DNA of 39,101 bases from Ignavibacteria bacterium GWC2_36_12 (GTDB lineage Bacteria > Bacteroidota > Ignavibacteria > Ignavibacteriales > Ignavibacteriaceae), in the NCBI GenBank assembly GCA_001802795.1, contig MGZZ01000172.1:4400-43500 (forward strand). Reading direction: 5' to 3'. Within the stretch, counting starts at the first letter, position 1, and each line of letters starts with the position of its first letter. Below are positions 6,784 through 15,644 of the stretch, one piece after another. The position numbers and the translations under genes were made by a program. The notes under the pieces are model-generated. The model was given only the letters and a program-made list of their open reading frames with translations. It made no database searches and was not told where the DNA came from.

Positions 6784-7770
6784 CTAATTCGTTGTGTCAA
6801 AATTGTAAAGTTTCTTTTGAGCTTCTTCCAAAATTTTAAGCACTTCTAAAGCATGATCTCCATTAGTTAAAGGTTCCTGGTTATTAATGATGCTGTTGAA
6901 GAAATGCTTTTGTTCTTCCTCGAGAGGGGATAGGTTATCAAAATCTATCGTTTCGAAGTCTCCTTCAAATTTTGTTAACTCATGATTTATTTTAGTAAAT
7001 CCTTTCGGGTAATATTTCAATTTATTCTGTGAAAGAGAATCCTCAAACACAATCATTCCTTTATTACCAATAACCACCAACCTATGTTCTTTAAACGGGT
7101 GTAACCAACTGACAAAGATGTGTGCATGAATATTACCGGGATATCGTAAATAGGTAAGTGTAGTATCTTCTATTTTACTTTGCAGAAAACTCGCACCATT
7201 TGCATTAATGTTAATCGGGTTGCTCTCGAGTAAATATTGTATAATAGATATATCGTGTGGAGCGAAACTCCAGAGAATATTTTCTTCGCTTCTGACCGAA
7301 CCTAAATTGAGTCGGTTACTATAAATATATTGCACTTTACCTATTGTACCATCGGTTATCATGTTTTTTAACTTATTTATTGCCGGATGATATAACAAAA
7401 CGTGACCAACCATTAATTTTTTTTGCTGTTGATGTGATAATTCAATTAATTCTTCTGCTTCAGCCGTAAGTAAGGTAATGGGTTTCTCGACCAGAACATT
7501 TTTATTTTTTATTAGAGATTTTTTTGCCAATTCAAAATGTGTTTCGGCCGGAGTAGCAACGATAACGGTATTAATTTCTTTATCATCAAAAACCAAATTT
7601 AAATCGGTATCAAATTTTATTGATTGAGATATTAATTTAACTTCCCTTTCCTTCTTTTTATCTATATCACATACTATTTTCAAATTTCCTTTTAATAATT
7701 CGTGAGCAGTTTTAACATGATTAATTCCCCATCTTCCGGCACCCATTATTGCAAGTTTTATTTCTTTCAT
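6784..7770 (-). CDS. Gfo/Idh/MocA oxidoreductase (WbpB/WlbA-like UDP-GlcNAcA 3-dehydrogenase)
   Basis: A 328-residue protein with an N-terminal Rossmann fold (MGAGRWGINHVK, residues 9-20), the EKP motif (VEKPITL, about residue 95) and the GHVLLYHPAINKLK segment of WbpB-like enzymes. In Pseudomonas and Bordetella pathways WbpB/WlbA oxidises UDP-GlcNAcA at C3. Its ATG overlaps the stop of the epimerase gene upstream by four bases (ATGA), so the two are translationally coupled. Together with the WbpD-like gene two genes upstream this is a WbpB/I/D module, strongly suggesting a UDP-2,3-diamino-uronic acid product. It is a paralogue of 309-1334. Confidence 0.92.
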   Translation of the reverse strand: MKEIKLAIMGAGRWGINHVKTAHELLKGNLKIVCDIDKKKEREVKLISQSIKFDTDLNLVFDDKEINTVIVATPAETHFELAKKSLIKNKNVLVEKPITLLTAEAEELIELSHQQQKKLMVGHVLLYHPAINKLKNMITDGTIGKVQYIYSNRLNLGSVRSEENILWSFAPHDISIIQYLLESNPININANGASFLQSKIEDTTLTYLRYPGNIHAHIFVSWLHPFKEHRLVVIGNKGMIVFEDSLSQNKLKYYPKGFTKINHELTKFEGDFETIDFDNLSPLEEEQKHFFNSIINNQEPLTNGDHALEVLKILEEAQKKLYNFDTTN

Positions 7771-8840
7771 AAAATTTTCTTACGTAAAATTCGAACAATT
7801 TTTTCCGCAGCTTTTCCATTGCCATAAAGTTTATTAGAATTAAAATATTTATCTTTCTCAGAATATTTCTCTAATGCTTTTTTAAACTTTTTGAAGTCTG
7901 TTCCAACAATTGTGTTATAACCTCTTTTAATTGTCTCAATCCATTCTGTTTCATCTCGCAATGTTATACAAGGAACTCCCAGGAAGCATGCTTCCTTTTG
8001 AACGCCTCCACTATCTGTTATAACAATTCGAGCATTTTTTTGAAGAGATAAACTTTCGATGTAACTTACCGGCTCAGTAATAAAAATATTTTCCGGGACT
8101 TTTATCGAGCTATTAGTTATAATTTTTCTGGTTCGCGGGTGAATTGGGAAAATGATTTTTAACTTGGCGAGCCTTAGCATATTAAATATTTTTGATAACC
8201 TCTCTAAATTATCGGTATTTTCCTGTCTGTGTAGTGTGAAAAAATAATATTCTTCATCTGTTTTTAGGTTACATCTTTTTCTAATTGTTTTAGAATTTAT
8301 TCTTTCCATATTTTGCAACACCGCATCTTTCATCACATCGCCGACTAAAAAAACATTTTTAGTTATTCCTTCTTTTTTTAAATTATTTACTGCAACCTTG
8401 CCCGGGCAAAATAATATTTTAGAATAATGATCTGTACAAATCCTGTTTAATTCTTCAGGCATACATTTATTATAACTTCTTAATCCGGCTTCTATATGTG
8501 CAATGGGGATGTTTAATTTTGCACCTACAAGTGAACCGGCAAGAGTACTATTTGTGTCACCATAAACTATAATTAAATCCGGGAAGTTTTTTTTTATAAC
8601 CTTTTCAAGTTTTATCATTATGTTAGCAGTTTGTTCTGCATGGCTGCCGGAACCAACATTCAAATTATAATCGGGTTTTTTTAGCTGAAGCTCATCAAAG
8701 AAAAATTTGGACATATTCTTATCATAGTGTTGTCCTGTATGAACAAGAATTTCCTCAAAATGTTTTTTTAATTGCTTTGAAACCGGGGCAGATTTTATGA
8801 ACTGAGGTCTAGCCCCAATTATGGTCATTATTTTTTTCAC
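7767..8840 (-). CDS. UDP-N-acetylglucosamine 2-epimerase, WbpI/WlbD type
   Basis: A 357-residue non-hydrolysing 2-epimerase: N-terminal IIGARPQFIKSAPV, VYGDTNSTLAGSL, HIEAGLRSYN with PEELNR, FTLHRQENTDN and the nucleotide-binding ITDSGGVQKEACFLGVPCITLR. The GARPQFIK form marks the WbpI/WlbD branch, which epimerises UDP-GlcNAc(3NAc)A to UDP-ManNAc(3NAc)A, rather than the WecB branch (present separately at 25724-26851). The start is GTG at 8840 (giving MKKIMTII); ATG at 8828 would remove four residues and is also possible. It starts 17 bp after the acetyltransferase gene and overlaps the next gene by four bases. Confidence 0.92.
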   Translation of the reverse strand: MKKIMTIIGARPQFIKSAPVSKQLKKHFEEILVHTGQHYDKNMSKFFFDELQLKKPDYNLNVGSGSHAEQTANIMIKLEKVIKKNFPDLIIVYGDTNSTLAGSLVGAKLNIPIAHIEAGLRSYNKCMPEELNRICTDHYSKILFCPGKVAVNNLKKEGITKNVFLVGDVMKDAVLQNMERINSKTIRKRCNLKTDEEYYFFTLHRQENTDNLERLSKIFNMLRLAKLKIIFPIHPRTRKIITNSSIKVPENIFITEPVSYIESLSLQKNARIVITDSGGVQKEACFLGVPCITLRDETEWIETIKRGYNTIVGTDFKKFKKALEKYSEKDKYFNSNKLYGNGKAAEKIVRILRKKIL

Positions 8841-8857
8841 AGCTATTTGTATTGTAA

Positions 8858-9448
8858 CTATTCTGCAATCTCAATCACTTTATTATTCTGCAGCAGATAT
8901 TTTTTTTTACTTTTTTCACAAAACGCAACTCCTTCTTTATCAAAAGTTAACCTTTTTCCAGCTTCGCTAACCCATCCGATTATTTTTGCAGGATTTCCAA
9001 CGACAAGCGCAAAATCTGGAATATCTTTAGTTACAACTGTTCCTGCACCTATCATTACGTACTTTCCAATGGTATGACCGCAAAGAATAGTTGCGTTAGC
9101 TCCTATCGAAGCACCTTCTTTTACAAGTGTTTTTTTATAGAAAGTACTCCCAACTTGGGGATATTTACACCTTGGGTCTGTAATATTTGTAAACACCATT
9201 GAAGGTCCGCAGAAGACAAAATCTTCAAGCGTTACACCTTCATAAACAGAAACACTGTTCTGTATTTTACAATAGTTACCGATTATAACGTTATTAGCCA
9301 CATTTACGTTCTGTCCAAGTACACAATTTTTTCCAATCCTTGCCCCTTTTTGAATGTGGGTGAAGTGCCATATTTTTGTTCCGTCACCAATTTGGGCTCC
9401 TTCATCAACCACAGCGTGTTCGTCTATATAATAGTTTTTGTTATTCAT
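8858..9448 (-). CDS. UDP-2-acetamido-3-amino-glucuronate N-acetyltransferase (WbpD/WlbB-like)
   Basis: A 196-residue left-handed beta-helix acyltransferase. It has the N-terminal YIDEHAVVDEGAQIGDGTKIWHFTHI of the WbpD/WlbB family, repeated hexapeptides, GPSMVFTN (about residues 84-91), GANATILCGHTIG and GAGTVVTKDIPDFALVVGNPAK. The family acetylates the 3-amino group of UDP-GlcNAc(3N)A using acetyl-CoA. The C-terminal extension (EAGKRLTFDKEGVAFCEKSKKKY) is typical of full-length members. It is followed by WbpI- and WbpB-like genes, which fixes the pathway better than sequence alone. The 3-aminotransferase (WbpE) expected with these genes is missing from the window. Confidence 0.93.
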   Translation of the reverse strand: MNNKNYYIDEHAVVDEGAQIGDGTKIWHFTHIQKGARIGKNCVLGQNVNVANNVIIGNYCKIQNSVSVYEGVTLEDFVFCGPSMVFTNITDPRCKYPQVGSTFYKKTLVKEGASIGANATILCGHTIGKYVMIGAGTVVTKDIPDFALVVGNPAKIIGWVSEAGKRLTFDKEGVAFCEKSKKKYLLQNNKVIEIAE

Positions 9449-9573
9449 TTCGTAGCTTTAATTCTTCAGCAGCTATTATAAATTGATTAGGACGATCATA
9501 ATCTTGTTATAGAAAAATTTATTTGCCCCTGTTGATAAGAGGTAACTTAAGCGACTATAAATAAAAGAATTAT

Positions 9574-10773
9574 TTATTGAGCAAGCTTGTAGCCATTTTT
9601 CAACATGCAATTTAAGAGGTTATAATATTTATTTTTTTCATGTTCCCACGAATATTTGCTCACAAAATCACGATCGGCATTTTGAACTAATTGGCTTTGA
9701 AGAAATGGTTTATTATAAAGTTCAACAATACAGTTGGAAAACTCTTCAACATTCCCCGACTCAAAAAACATAATTGATGAGGGATCGAACAAATCTTCTA
9801 GAATCTTTAATCTTGATGCAACAATCGGAATTCCCATAATTGCGTATTCAATCACTTTGGTTGGTGTAGCAATGTCGATATGTGGGTCAGAAATAGCAGT
9901 GTAAATTCCAACATCAGCTTGAATTATTTGTCCGGGTATTTCTTCAATAGGAAGAGTTGGTACAAATTGAATATAACCTGATACGTTTAACTCATCTCCT
10001 AATTTTCTTAAATCCTTTGTAAACTCAACTTCAGTTCCTATTATAATTAGTTTAAGGTTGGGAATTTTTTTTGTCAAAAAAGGCAAAGCTCTAATTGCAA
10101 CATCTAAACCGTATCTCGGAGCTACTGTCCCCGGATAAATTAAGGTAAAATGCTGATTCTTTTCTGTCGAATGTTTTCGGAATTTAGCACGATTAAAAAT
10201 ATTTGTATCGGCAATATTATTAACAACAGTAATTTCACGAAAAGTAATACCACGTTTTATCAGATTATTTTTAAAATTTGAATTTGCAGTTATAACAGTA
10301 TGAGCGAACATGGCTGAAAATCGTTCTTGGATTTTCAATATGTTAAAAATGCGGCTCTTTTCATCGACCTTATATTTAGATATAAATACCTCAGGCATAA
10401 GGTCTTTAATATCTAAAATTAACTTCGCACCAAATATTTTTGGAAAAAAAGCTGTAAAGATTAAGAAATCTGGAATACTGTGTACGTGAATAATTTGATA
10501 GCGATTTCTAAAAAATAAAATTGAAACTTTTATGAAGTAAAAGAAAAAGGATAGTAGATATTCAGAAATATAATTTCCTTTTCCTTTGTAGTTTCGTCTT
10601 AGAGGTACTGTTATAATTCTAATATTATTATGATATTCACTCTTTGGTCTTTTGGGGTCACGCGGACAAATAACATCTACCCGCACACCATCTTTGGCTA
10701 AAGCCTCTGCATAACGCCTTACACGAGGGTCACGGTAATAGTACTGGTGAGCTACCATGCAAATTTTTAACAT
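9574..10773 (-). CDS. Family 4 glycosyltransferase
   Basis: A 399-residue GT-B fold retaining glycosyltransferase. The N-terminal acceptor domain starts with the ICMVAHQYYYRDPRVRRYAEAL pattern (split here as residues 4-13 and 14-25) common in GT4 enzymes of capsule loci. The donor-binding C-terminal half has YPGTVAPRYGLDVAI, IPGQIIQADVGIYT and TPTKVIEYAIMGIPIVASR; the E of the TKVIEY motif is in the usual nucleotide-sugar-binding place. It acts at the cytoplasmic face of the inner membrane on the lipid-linked repeat unit. It begins 7 bp after the Wzy-like gene. Donor and acceptor cannot be read from sequence. Confidence 0.9.
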   Translation of the reverse strand: MLKICMVAHQYYYRDPRVRRYAEALAKDGVRVDVICPRDPKRPKSEYHNNIRIITVPLRRNYKGKGNYISEYLLSFFFYFIKVSILFFRNRYQIIHVHSIPDFLIFTAFFPKIFGAKLILDIKDLMPEVFISKYKVDEKSRIFNILKIQERFSAMFAHTVITANSNFKNNLIKRGITFREITVVNNIADTNIFNRAKFRKHSTEKNQHFTLIYPGTVAPRYGLDVAIRALPFLTKKIPNLKLIIIGTEVEFTKDLRKLGDELNVSGYIQFVPTLPIEEIPGQIIQADVGIYTAISDPHIDIATPTKVIEYAIMGIPIVASRLKILEDLFDPSSIMFFESGNVEEFSNCIVELYNKPFLQSQLVQNADRDFVSKYSWEHEKNKYYNLLNCMLKNGYKLAQ

Positions 10774-10780
10774 TCTTATA

Positions 10781-12229
10781 TTATTTTTTAAGAATTAATG
10801 AAGGCTCTTCTTTTTCAACTAATTGATTATTTATTCCGCGATCGGATGATATATTCAGGCTTTCTTCAATAGCATAATTCGAAGTTAATCCTTCTTTTAT
10901 ATTTGCGAACATTGCTCCTAATAGTAAAAAAGCTAGTTGGTTTGTCAATTCTGCATTGTTTCCAATAGAAAAAAAAGCCAAAGTGAGAAAAACATATACA
11001 ATTGGTGTATCAATTAGCCCCTGTCTTAAAAGTTTAAAAGATTTGAAGGATAAATAAAGAATGATATATATATATATTAATAATCCGATTATACCACGTT
11101 CGATTAATATAAGCAAGTATCCATTATGAGCGCCAAGTGTATAACCCCGAGAATAATCTTCTCCGAAATTTTTATTTTCGTACCCCCCTATACCTAAGCC
11201 AAACATCTGTATTTTTAAATTTAACCGGGAATATTTTGCAAGACCTTTCATAGACCTATTGTATCGCCATTCCGAATTTCTCACTTTTGCGTCACCATAT
11301 TCGTCGAAAACCTTCTTTTCATTTCCTCCCAAAAGACTCATGGGTTCTTCATATAGTCTGTAATAAGTCTCGTCAATAAAGGACATCTTAAAATCGCCTG
11401 ATGAGAGTAAAGCATTATATATGAAATAAAATGAAATAAAAAATAATGCAAAGCCAAAAACCATCCTCATAATTTTTTTAAGGTTAAATTGAATTTCTTT
11501 TTGAACTATAAATAAAATTACAAAAGCAAAAATCATTGCTATTATAGTGCTTCGGGAAGTAGATATTATAACACCTAAACTTAGAAAAAGAATTAAAGGA
11601 GCCGAAACTAATCGAGGCATTTGTTTTTTTATATAGGAAAAGTAAACCATTACTAATGCAAAACAACAAATTAATGCAAGAGTACCATGATTATATGCGC
11701 TATACTCGTTTAATGATTCATGCAAAAGTACTGTTTTGAGCAAACTGCGGATATTTAATGTTCCATATTTAATTATCGACCATAATAAATCAATAGTAGA
11801 AAGTACACCTGAAAAAACAATTGCTCTCAGAAAAACTTTTTGGCCTTGTCCATTTATTATGATTATAAATCCTAAAATGATGCTGACCAATAGTAAAAAA
11901 ACTAATTGTACTTGTTCCTTGAGTTCTCCGTAATAAGAATATGTAGTGTAAAAACTTATTAATAAAAAGAGAACTAATAAGGCAAAGTTAAAATTCCGAA
12001 AAAGATATTTTCTCACCAACTGATAGTTATGATTATCGAATAAAAAAAGTCTTCCCAATAGAAATAAAGTTAAAAGACCCCGGGCATCAAGTGGGCCGGG
12101 GAGTTCTACATTAAACCTGTAAACGAAACAAAAAACTAAAACTGCAGCTACTACATAAGGTCGTTCAATAGCAAAAAATAATAATGCTAATACAACTAAT
12201 ATGGCTGAAGAATAAAGTATAAAATCCAT
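10781..12229 (-). CDS. O-antigen polymerase/ligase-like membrane protein (Wzy_C family)
   Basis: A 482-residue protein with about twelve hydrophobic segments and one long polar loop near residues 280-350. The loop ends in GLGIGGYENKNF and the hallmark GAHNGYLLILIERGIIGLL, the His-Asn motif of the Wzy_C/WaaL family (PF04932). With a Wzx flippase and a Wzc/Wza pair in the same cluster, polymerisation of lipid-linked repeats (Wzy) is the most likely role; ligation to lipid A or a protein carrier is the alternative. The downstream GT4 gene starts 7 bp after its stop. Confidence 0.88.
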   Translation of the reverse strand: MDFILYSSAILVVLALLFFAIERPYVVAAVLVFCFVYRFNVELPGPLDARGLLTLFLLGRLFLFDNHNYQLVRKYLFRNFNFALLVLFLLISFYTTYSYYGELKEQVQLVFLLLVSIILGFIIIINGQGQKVFLRAIVFSGVLSTIDLLWSIIKYGTLNIRSLLKTVLLHESLNEYSAYNHGTLALICCFALVMVYFSYIKKQMPRLVSAPLILFLSLGVIISTSRSTIIAMIFAFVILFIVQKEIQFNLKKIMRMVFGFALFFISFYFIYNALLSSGDFKMSFIDETYYRLYEEPMSLLGGNEKKVFDEYGDAKVRNSEWRYNRSMKGLAKYSRLNLKIQMFGLGIGGYENKNFGEDYSRGYTLGAHNGYLLILIERGIIGLLIYIYIILYLSFKSFKLLRQGLIDTPIVYVFLTLAFFSIGNNAELTNQLAFLLLGAMFANIKEGLTSNYAIEESLNISSDRGINNQLVEKEEPSLILKK

Positions 12230-12339
12230 AATTATTTGTTAAAAATTATCTTAATCAATTTCATCTTCTTGAAAGTTTCATACTAAATAAAATAATAAAT
12301 AAATTAAAGAGAAATAATTATCATCATATCTCTTTCTAA

Positions 12340-13329
12340 TCAAATAGCACTTACACCTTCATTTAGAAATACATTGGTTTTATACCAATCAAAAGTACGT
12401 TTCAATCCTTCTTCAAGACTAACAAGCGGTTTATACCAGATAGTTTCAAATGTTTTAGACATATCCGGGCAACGACGTTGCGGTGAACCGGCAGTCGTTG
12501 GGCCTGGATTAATTGTTAAATCTTTTCCTGTTACAATTACTATTTTTTTTGCTAATTCTTCAATGCTAATTTCCGGTGACTCATTACCTATATTGAAAGC
12601 TTGACCGATAGACACCTTTACTTCTGCTAATTTTCTCATCATTTCGACTGCATCGTCAATGTAACAAAAGGTTCTTTTATGATCAGGGGAAAAGACCTCA
12701 AGTTTATTGTCTTCAGTGTAAAAGGCTTTCTTGAATAATTCCGGAACGACGTGTGATAAACCCATTCTCGGTCCATAAAAATTATGGGGCCTAACAATGG
12801 TGACAGGCAATCCCGAATGCAAACATAAAGCTTCACCGTAAATTTTTGAAAGCATATAGGATGTTCTGTTTTCTGATAAATTTGTTAATGCAAGGGGAGT
12901 ACTTTCCGGCGTTGGTATTTTTAATGAAAAGTGTTTTAAAGTGCCGGCATAAACTTCACTTGTTGAGGTAAAAACAAATCTCTCCAGTTGTTTCTGTTCT
13001 TTTGCAATAAGAATCATATTTTGTAATAATTCTACGTTCTTTGTAAGCACATCATAAGGAAGTTTTAAAACATATTGAACGCCTATTATTGCTGCAAGAT
13101 GAAAGATTAAACTATATTCTTTACCTAACTGACCTAATGTTTCTTTATTAAGTAAATCCATATTAAATAAATTTACACCATCTTGTTTTGATAATTCAAT
13201 AAGTGATTCGTCCTTTATTCCTCTTGTAAAATTATCAACCAAATCTATCTGGTAACCTCTTTCCAGAAGATTACAAGCCAGACGGTAGCCTATAAATCCT
13301 GCACCTCCTGTGATTAATACTTTCTTCAA
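12340..13329 (-). CDS. NAD-dependent epimerase/decarboxylase (extended SDR; UDP-glucuronate decarboxylase-like)
   Basis: A 329-residue extended short-chain dehydrogenase: TGGAGFIG dinucleotide motif (residues 7-14), HLAA (about 77), TSTSEVYAG (about 120) and the catalytic YMLSK (YxxxK). TSTSEVY and the late GSPQRRCPDMSK segment resemble UDP-glucuronate decarboxylases (UXS) and related epimerases. The start is TTG 13329: no ATG is near, the Rossmann motif needs this start, and an AGGAAGAGG ribosome-binding site lies just upstream inside the end of the dehydrogenase gene. That gene stops 3 bp before it, so the two are coupled. A dehydrogenase feeding a decarboxylase/epimerase is a plausible pair. 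Confidence 0.88.
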   Translation of the reverse strand: MKKVLITGGAGFIGYRLACNLLERGYQIDLVDNFTRGIKDESLIELSKQDGVNLFNMDLLNKETLGQLGKEYSLIFHLAAIIGVQYVLKLPYDVLTKNVELLQNMILIAKEQKQLERFVFTSTSEVYAGTLKHFSLKIPTPESTPLALTNLSENRTSYMLSKIYGEALCLHSGLPVTIVRPHNFYGPRMGLSHVVPELFKKAFYTEDNKLEVFSPDHKRTFCYIDDAVEMMRKLAEVKVSIGQAFNIGNESPEISIEELAKKIVIVTGKDLTINPGPTTAGSPQRRCPDMSKTFETIWYKPLVSLEEGLKRTFDWYKTNVFLNEGVSAI

Positions 13330-13332
13330 TTT

Positions 13333-14739
13333 TTAACCTCTTCCTATTGATAAAATTTTATTTCCTATTTCTTGAATTGAATTTCGTTGAACTTCAGTTA
13401 GAACATTGTTTGCATCAAACATTAAACAATCTTTGTTCGTTTTTAGCCACTGTTTAAAATCTATTTTGCGGTAATCGTTATGTGGTACAGAAAAAACAAC
13501 TGCGTCGAATAGTTTAAGATCAGGCAAATCCTTAGAAGTCTGTATCTGCATTTCCTCCCAATATTCAACCAATGGATCATGGGGAACGACCTGTGCTCCT
13601 TCCTGATGAGCCTGGACGAAAAATGTTTCAGCAGGAGAAAATCTTGTATCACCAACATCCTCTCTGTAACTAATTCCCATTAATAATATTTTTTTCCCTT
13701 TAACAGAACCATTAAAATATTTTTTCAATTTTTCTAAAGTAACTAAAGGCATTACTCTGTTGAGTTCAACAGCTTGCGAAGAATATTGAAATTCGTGATC
13801 GGATAATCCGAATATTTCCTTTGCCGCAATTTTTGCAAACAACGGATCTTTTGTTAAACAATACCCACCAACACCAAATCCAGGCTGACGGATATTTGAA
13901 TGGGTTGGTCTTATTCTTACTGCATCAATTACTTCGTAAAGGTCAAAACCAACATCTTCTGCAAATCTTCCCCATTCCTCAATAAAAGCTATATTTACTG
14001 CCCTATAACTATTTTCTAATACTTTAGCAGTCTCTGAAGCGGTAGTAGATTTTAGCCGTGTTAAAGGATATTTTTTTACGTTTATAATTTTGGTTAAAAA
14101 TGCCTCACAATAATCAGCGGCTTCAACCGTTGTTCCGGCATAAACCCGCCAGAAGTTAATAATGGAATCAAGGTAATTAGCTCCAGGCATTACCCTTTCA
14201 TATGAATGAGCTATATAAACGGAGTAGGGGTTAATGCCTCTTTCTTTTAAATGTTCCTGTATTATTGGCTTAACGACCTTTTCACAAGTTCCGGGAGGAA
14301 CAGTTGTCTCGACAATTATCAATGTATTTTCTTTTATATTTTTCCCCAGCGTGTGCATAGCATTTTTAAACATGTTAAGATTAACTGTGGGGATTTTTTT
14401 ATCTACATAAGATAAATCCAGATTGATGCTTACTAAAACTATATCAGCTTCTCTAAAAACATTGTCATCTGTTGTTGCCGAAAGATTTCCCTGGCTTACT
14501 GCATTCTTAGTTCCTGTAATTATTTTGTTGTCCACAGTTTTAAATGGAAACAACCCCGAATTGATTTTTTTAATTCTCTCTTTCCCGGAGTTCGTCGGAA
14601 GATCAACCCCGATAACTTTAAAAAATGGTTTGCCATTAACGTCAACAGCATTAGCAACAGCAACTGCCATAGCGGCTCCGACAAAACCTAAACCCTGAAC
14701 AACAACAGTTTGTAATTTTTTTTCTTTAGAGCCTGACAT
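13333..14739 (-). CDS. Nucleotide-sugar 6-dehydrogenase (UDP-glucose/GDP-mannose dehydrogenase family)
   Basis: A 468-residue enzyme. The N-terminal NAD domain has VQGLGFVGAAMAVAVA (about residues 14-29), a slightly altered GxGxxG. The central domain has ETTVPPGTCE and ASETAKVLENSYRAVNIAF. The catalytic cysteine is in GFGVGGYCLTKDP (about residue 292), followed by the C-terminal UDP-binding domain (MGISYREDVGDTRFSP). The family oxidises a nucleotide sugar to its uronic acid with two NAD+. It is not a close match to the second dehydrogenase at 32950-34242. UDP-ManNAc (WecC-like) or UDP-glucose are the likeliest substrates; WecB at 25724-26851 would supply the former. Confidence 0.9.
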   Translation of the reverse strand: MSGSKEKKLQTVVVQGLGFVGAAMAVAVANAVDVNGKPFFKVIGVDLPTNSGKERIKKINSGLFPFKTVDNKIITGTKNAVSQGNLSATTDDNVFREADIVLVSINLDLSYVDKKIPTVNLNMFKNAMHTLGKNIKENTLIIVETTVPPGTCEKVVKPIIQEHLKERGINPYSVYIAHSYERVMPGANYLDSIINFWRVYAGTTVEAADYCEAFLTKIINVKKYPLTRLKSTTASETAKVLENSYRAVNIAFIEEWGRFAEDVGFDLYEVIDAVRIRPTHSNIRQPGFGVGGYCLTKDPLFAKIAAKEIFGLSDHEFQYSSQAVELNRVMPLVTLEKLKKYFNGSVKGKKILLMGISYREDVGDTRFSPAETFFVQAHQEGAQVVPHDPLVEYWEEMQIQTSKDLPDLKLFDAVVFSVPHNDYRKIDFKQWLKTNKDCLMFDANNVLTEVQRNSIQEIGNKILSIGRG

Positions 14740-14786
14740 TTCTTCTCAACTTTTTGATTTATAAAAATATTTTGAATAGTCGGTAA

Positions 14787-15644
14787 TCATTGACTTAATT
14801 TAAATTCTGAGTATATCTTCGATAATCCTTCGGGAAGATCAATTTTAGGTTCCCAATTAAGTTTTGTTTTTGCTTTAGTATTATTTGAAACAGTATCGTT
14901 AACTTCGTTTTGCCTGATTTTATTTAAGAAATTCACTTCTACTTTAGCAGGAAATAGTTTTACTATAAGTTCAACTATTTCTCTCACAGAATAACTCTTG
15001 CCAAAACCTGCATTAAATATTTCGAATGAAGAATCATTATAGTTTATTAAACTTTCAAATAATCTAATTAAATCATCTATATATATAAGGTCTCTTTTAG
15101 GATTAGGATCATTTAATTCTATCCTGCCGGTTTTTGCCTGGTTAAAAATTGATGGGATAAGAAAATTAGATTTTTGAATTCCTCCATAAATGTTAAAAGG
15201 CCTTACAATAATTGTATGTAGATTGAAGAACTTATTATAAGAGCGGCATAAATTTTCACATAACAATTTTGTATCGGCATAGGGATTAAAAGAAACCAGC
15301 GGGTGATTTTCATCTATTGGAAGATATTCCGGGTTGCCGTAAACATATGAACTGACATAAACATATTTAGCATCGTACTTCCTAGATAATTCCAATGTGT
15401 TTAATGTAGAATTAAAATTAAAATTATAAAACTCCTGAGGCTTTAAATATGAATCGGGGACATAGCTCATAGCAGCAAAATGAAAGATCATATCAAACTT
15501 GGGAACTTTATTTAAGTCGTTATAATTAGTAATATCTATCCCTTCCTGCCGTCCGATTTTAATCACTTGATGATTTAGAGACGTTAGATGTTCAGCAAGT
15601 TTTTTCCCACCGGACCCGGAACTACCGGTAACTGCAATTATCAT
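14787..15644 (-). CDS. NAD-dependent epimerase/dehydratase family protein (extended SDR)
   Basis: A 285-residue SDR protein with an unusual nucleotide-binding motif TGSSGSGG (residues 6-13), HFAAMSYVPDS, VSSYVYGNP and the catalytic NPYADTK (YxxxK, about residue 121). RPFNIYGG and KRDLIYIDDLI are typical of sugar epimerases and reductases such as GDP-4-dehydro-6-deoxy-D-mannose reductase (RMD). The ATG overlaps the stop of the nucleotidyltransferase gene by four bases (ATGA), so the two products probably act on the same nucleotide sugar. The product cannot be assigned from sequence alone. Confidence 0.87.
   Translation of the reverse strand: MIIAVTGSSGSGGKKLAEHLTSLNHQVIKIGRQEGIDITNYNDLNKVPKFDMIFHFAAMSYVPDSYLKPQEFYNFNFNSTLNTLELSRKYDAKYVYVSSYVYGNPEYLPIDENHPLVSFNPYADTKLLCENLCRSYNKFFNLHTIIVRPFNIYGGIQKSNFLIPSIFNQAKTGRIELNDPNPKRDLIYIDDLIRLFESLINYNDSSFEIFNAGFGKSYSVREIVELIVKLFPAKVEVNFLNKIRQNEVNDTVSNNTKAKTKLNWEPKIDLPEGLSKIYSEFKLSQ

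Noticed and set aside
12306-12335. AAAGAGA/TCTCTTT stem as a terminator after the SDR gene at 12340
   Set aside because: The 16-nt loop, low GC and lack of an immediate T run make a terminator unlikely, though a weak one is not excluded.
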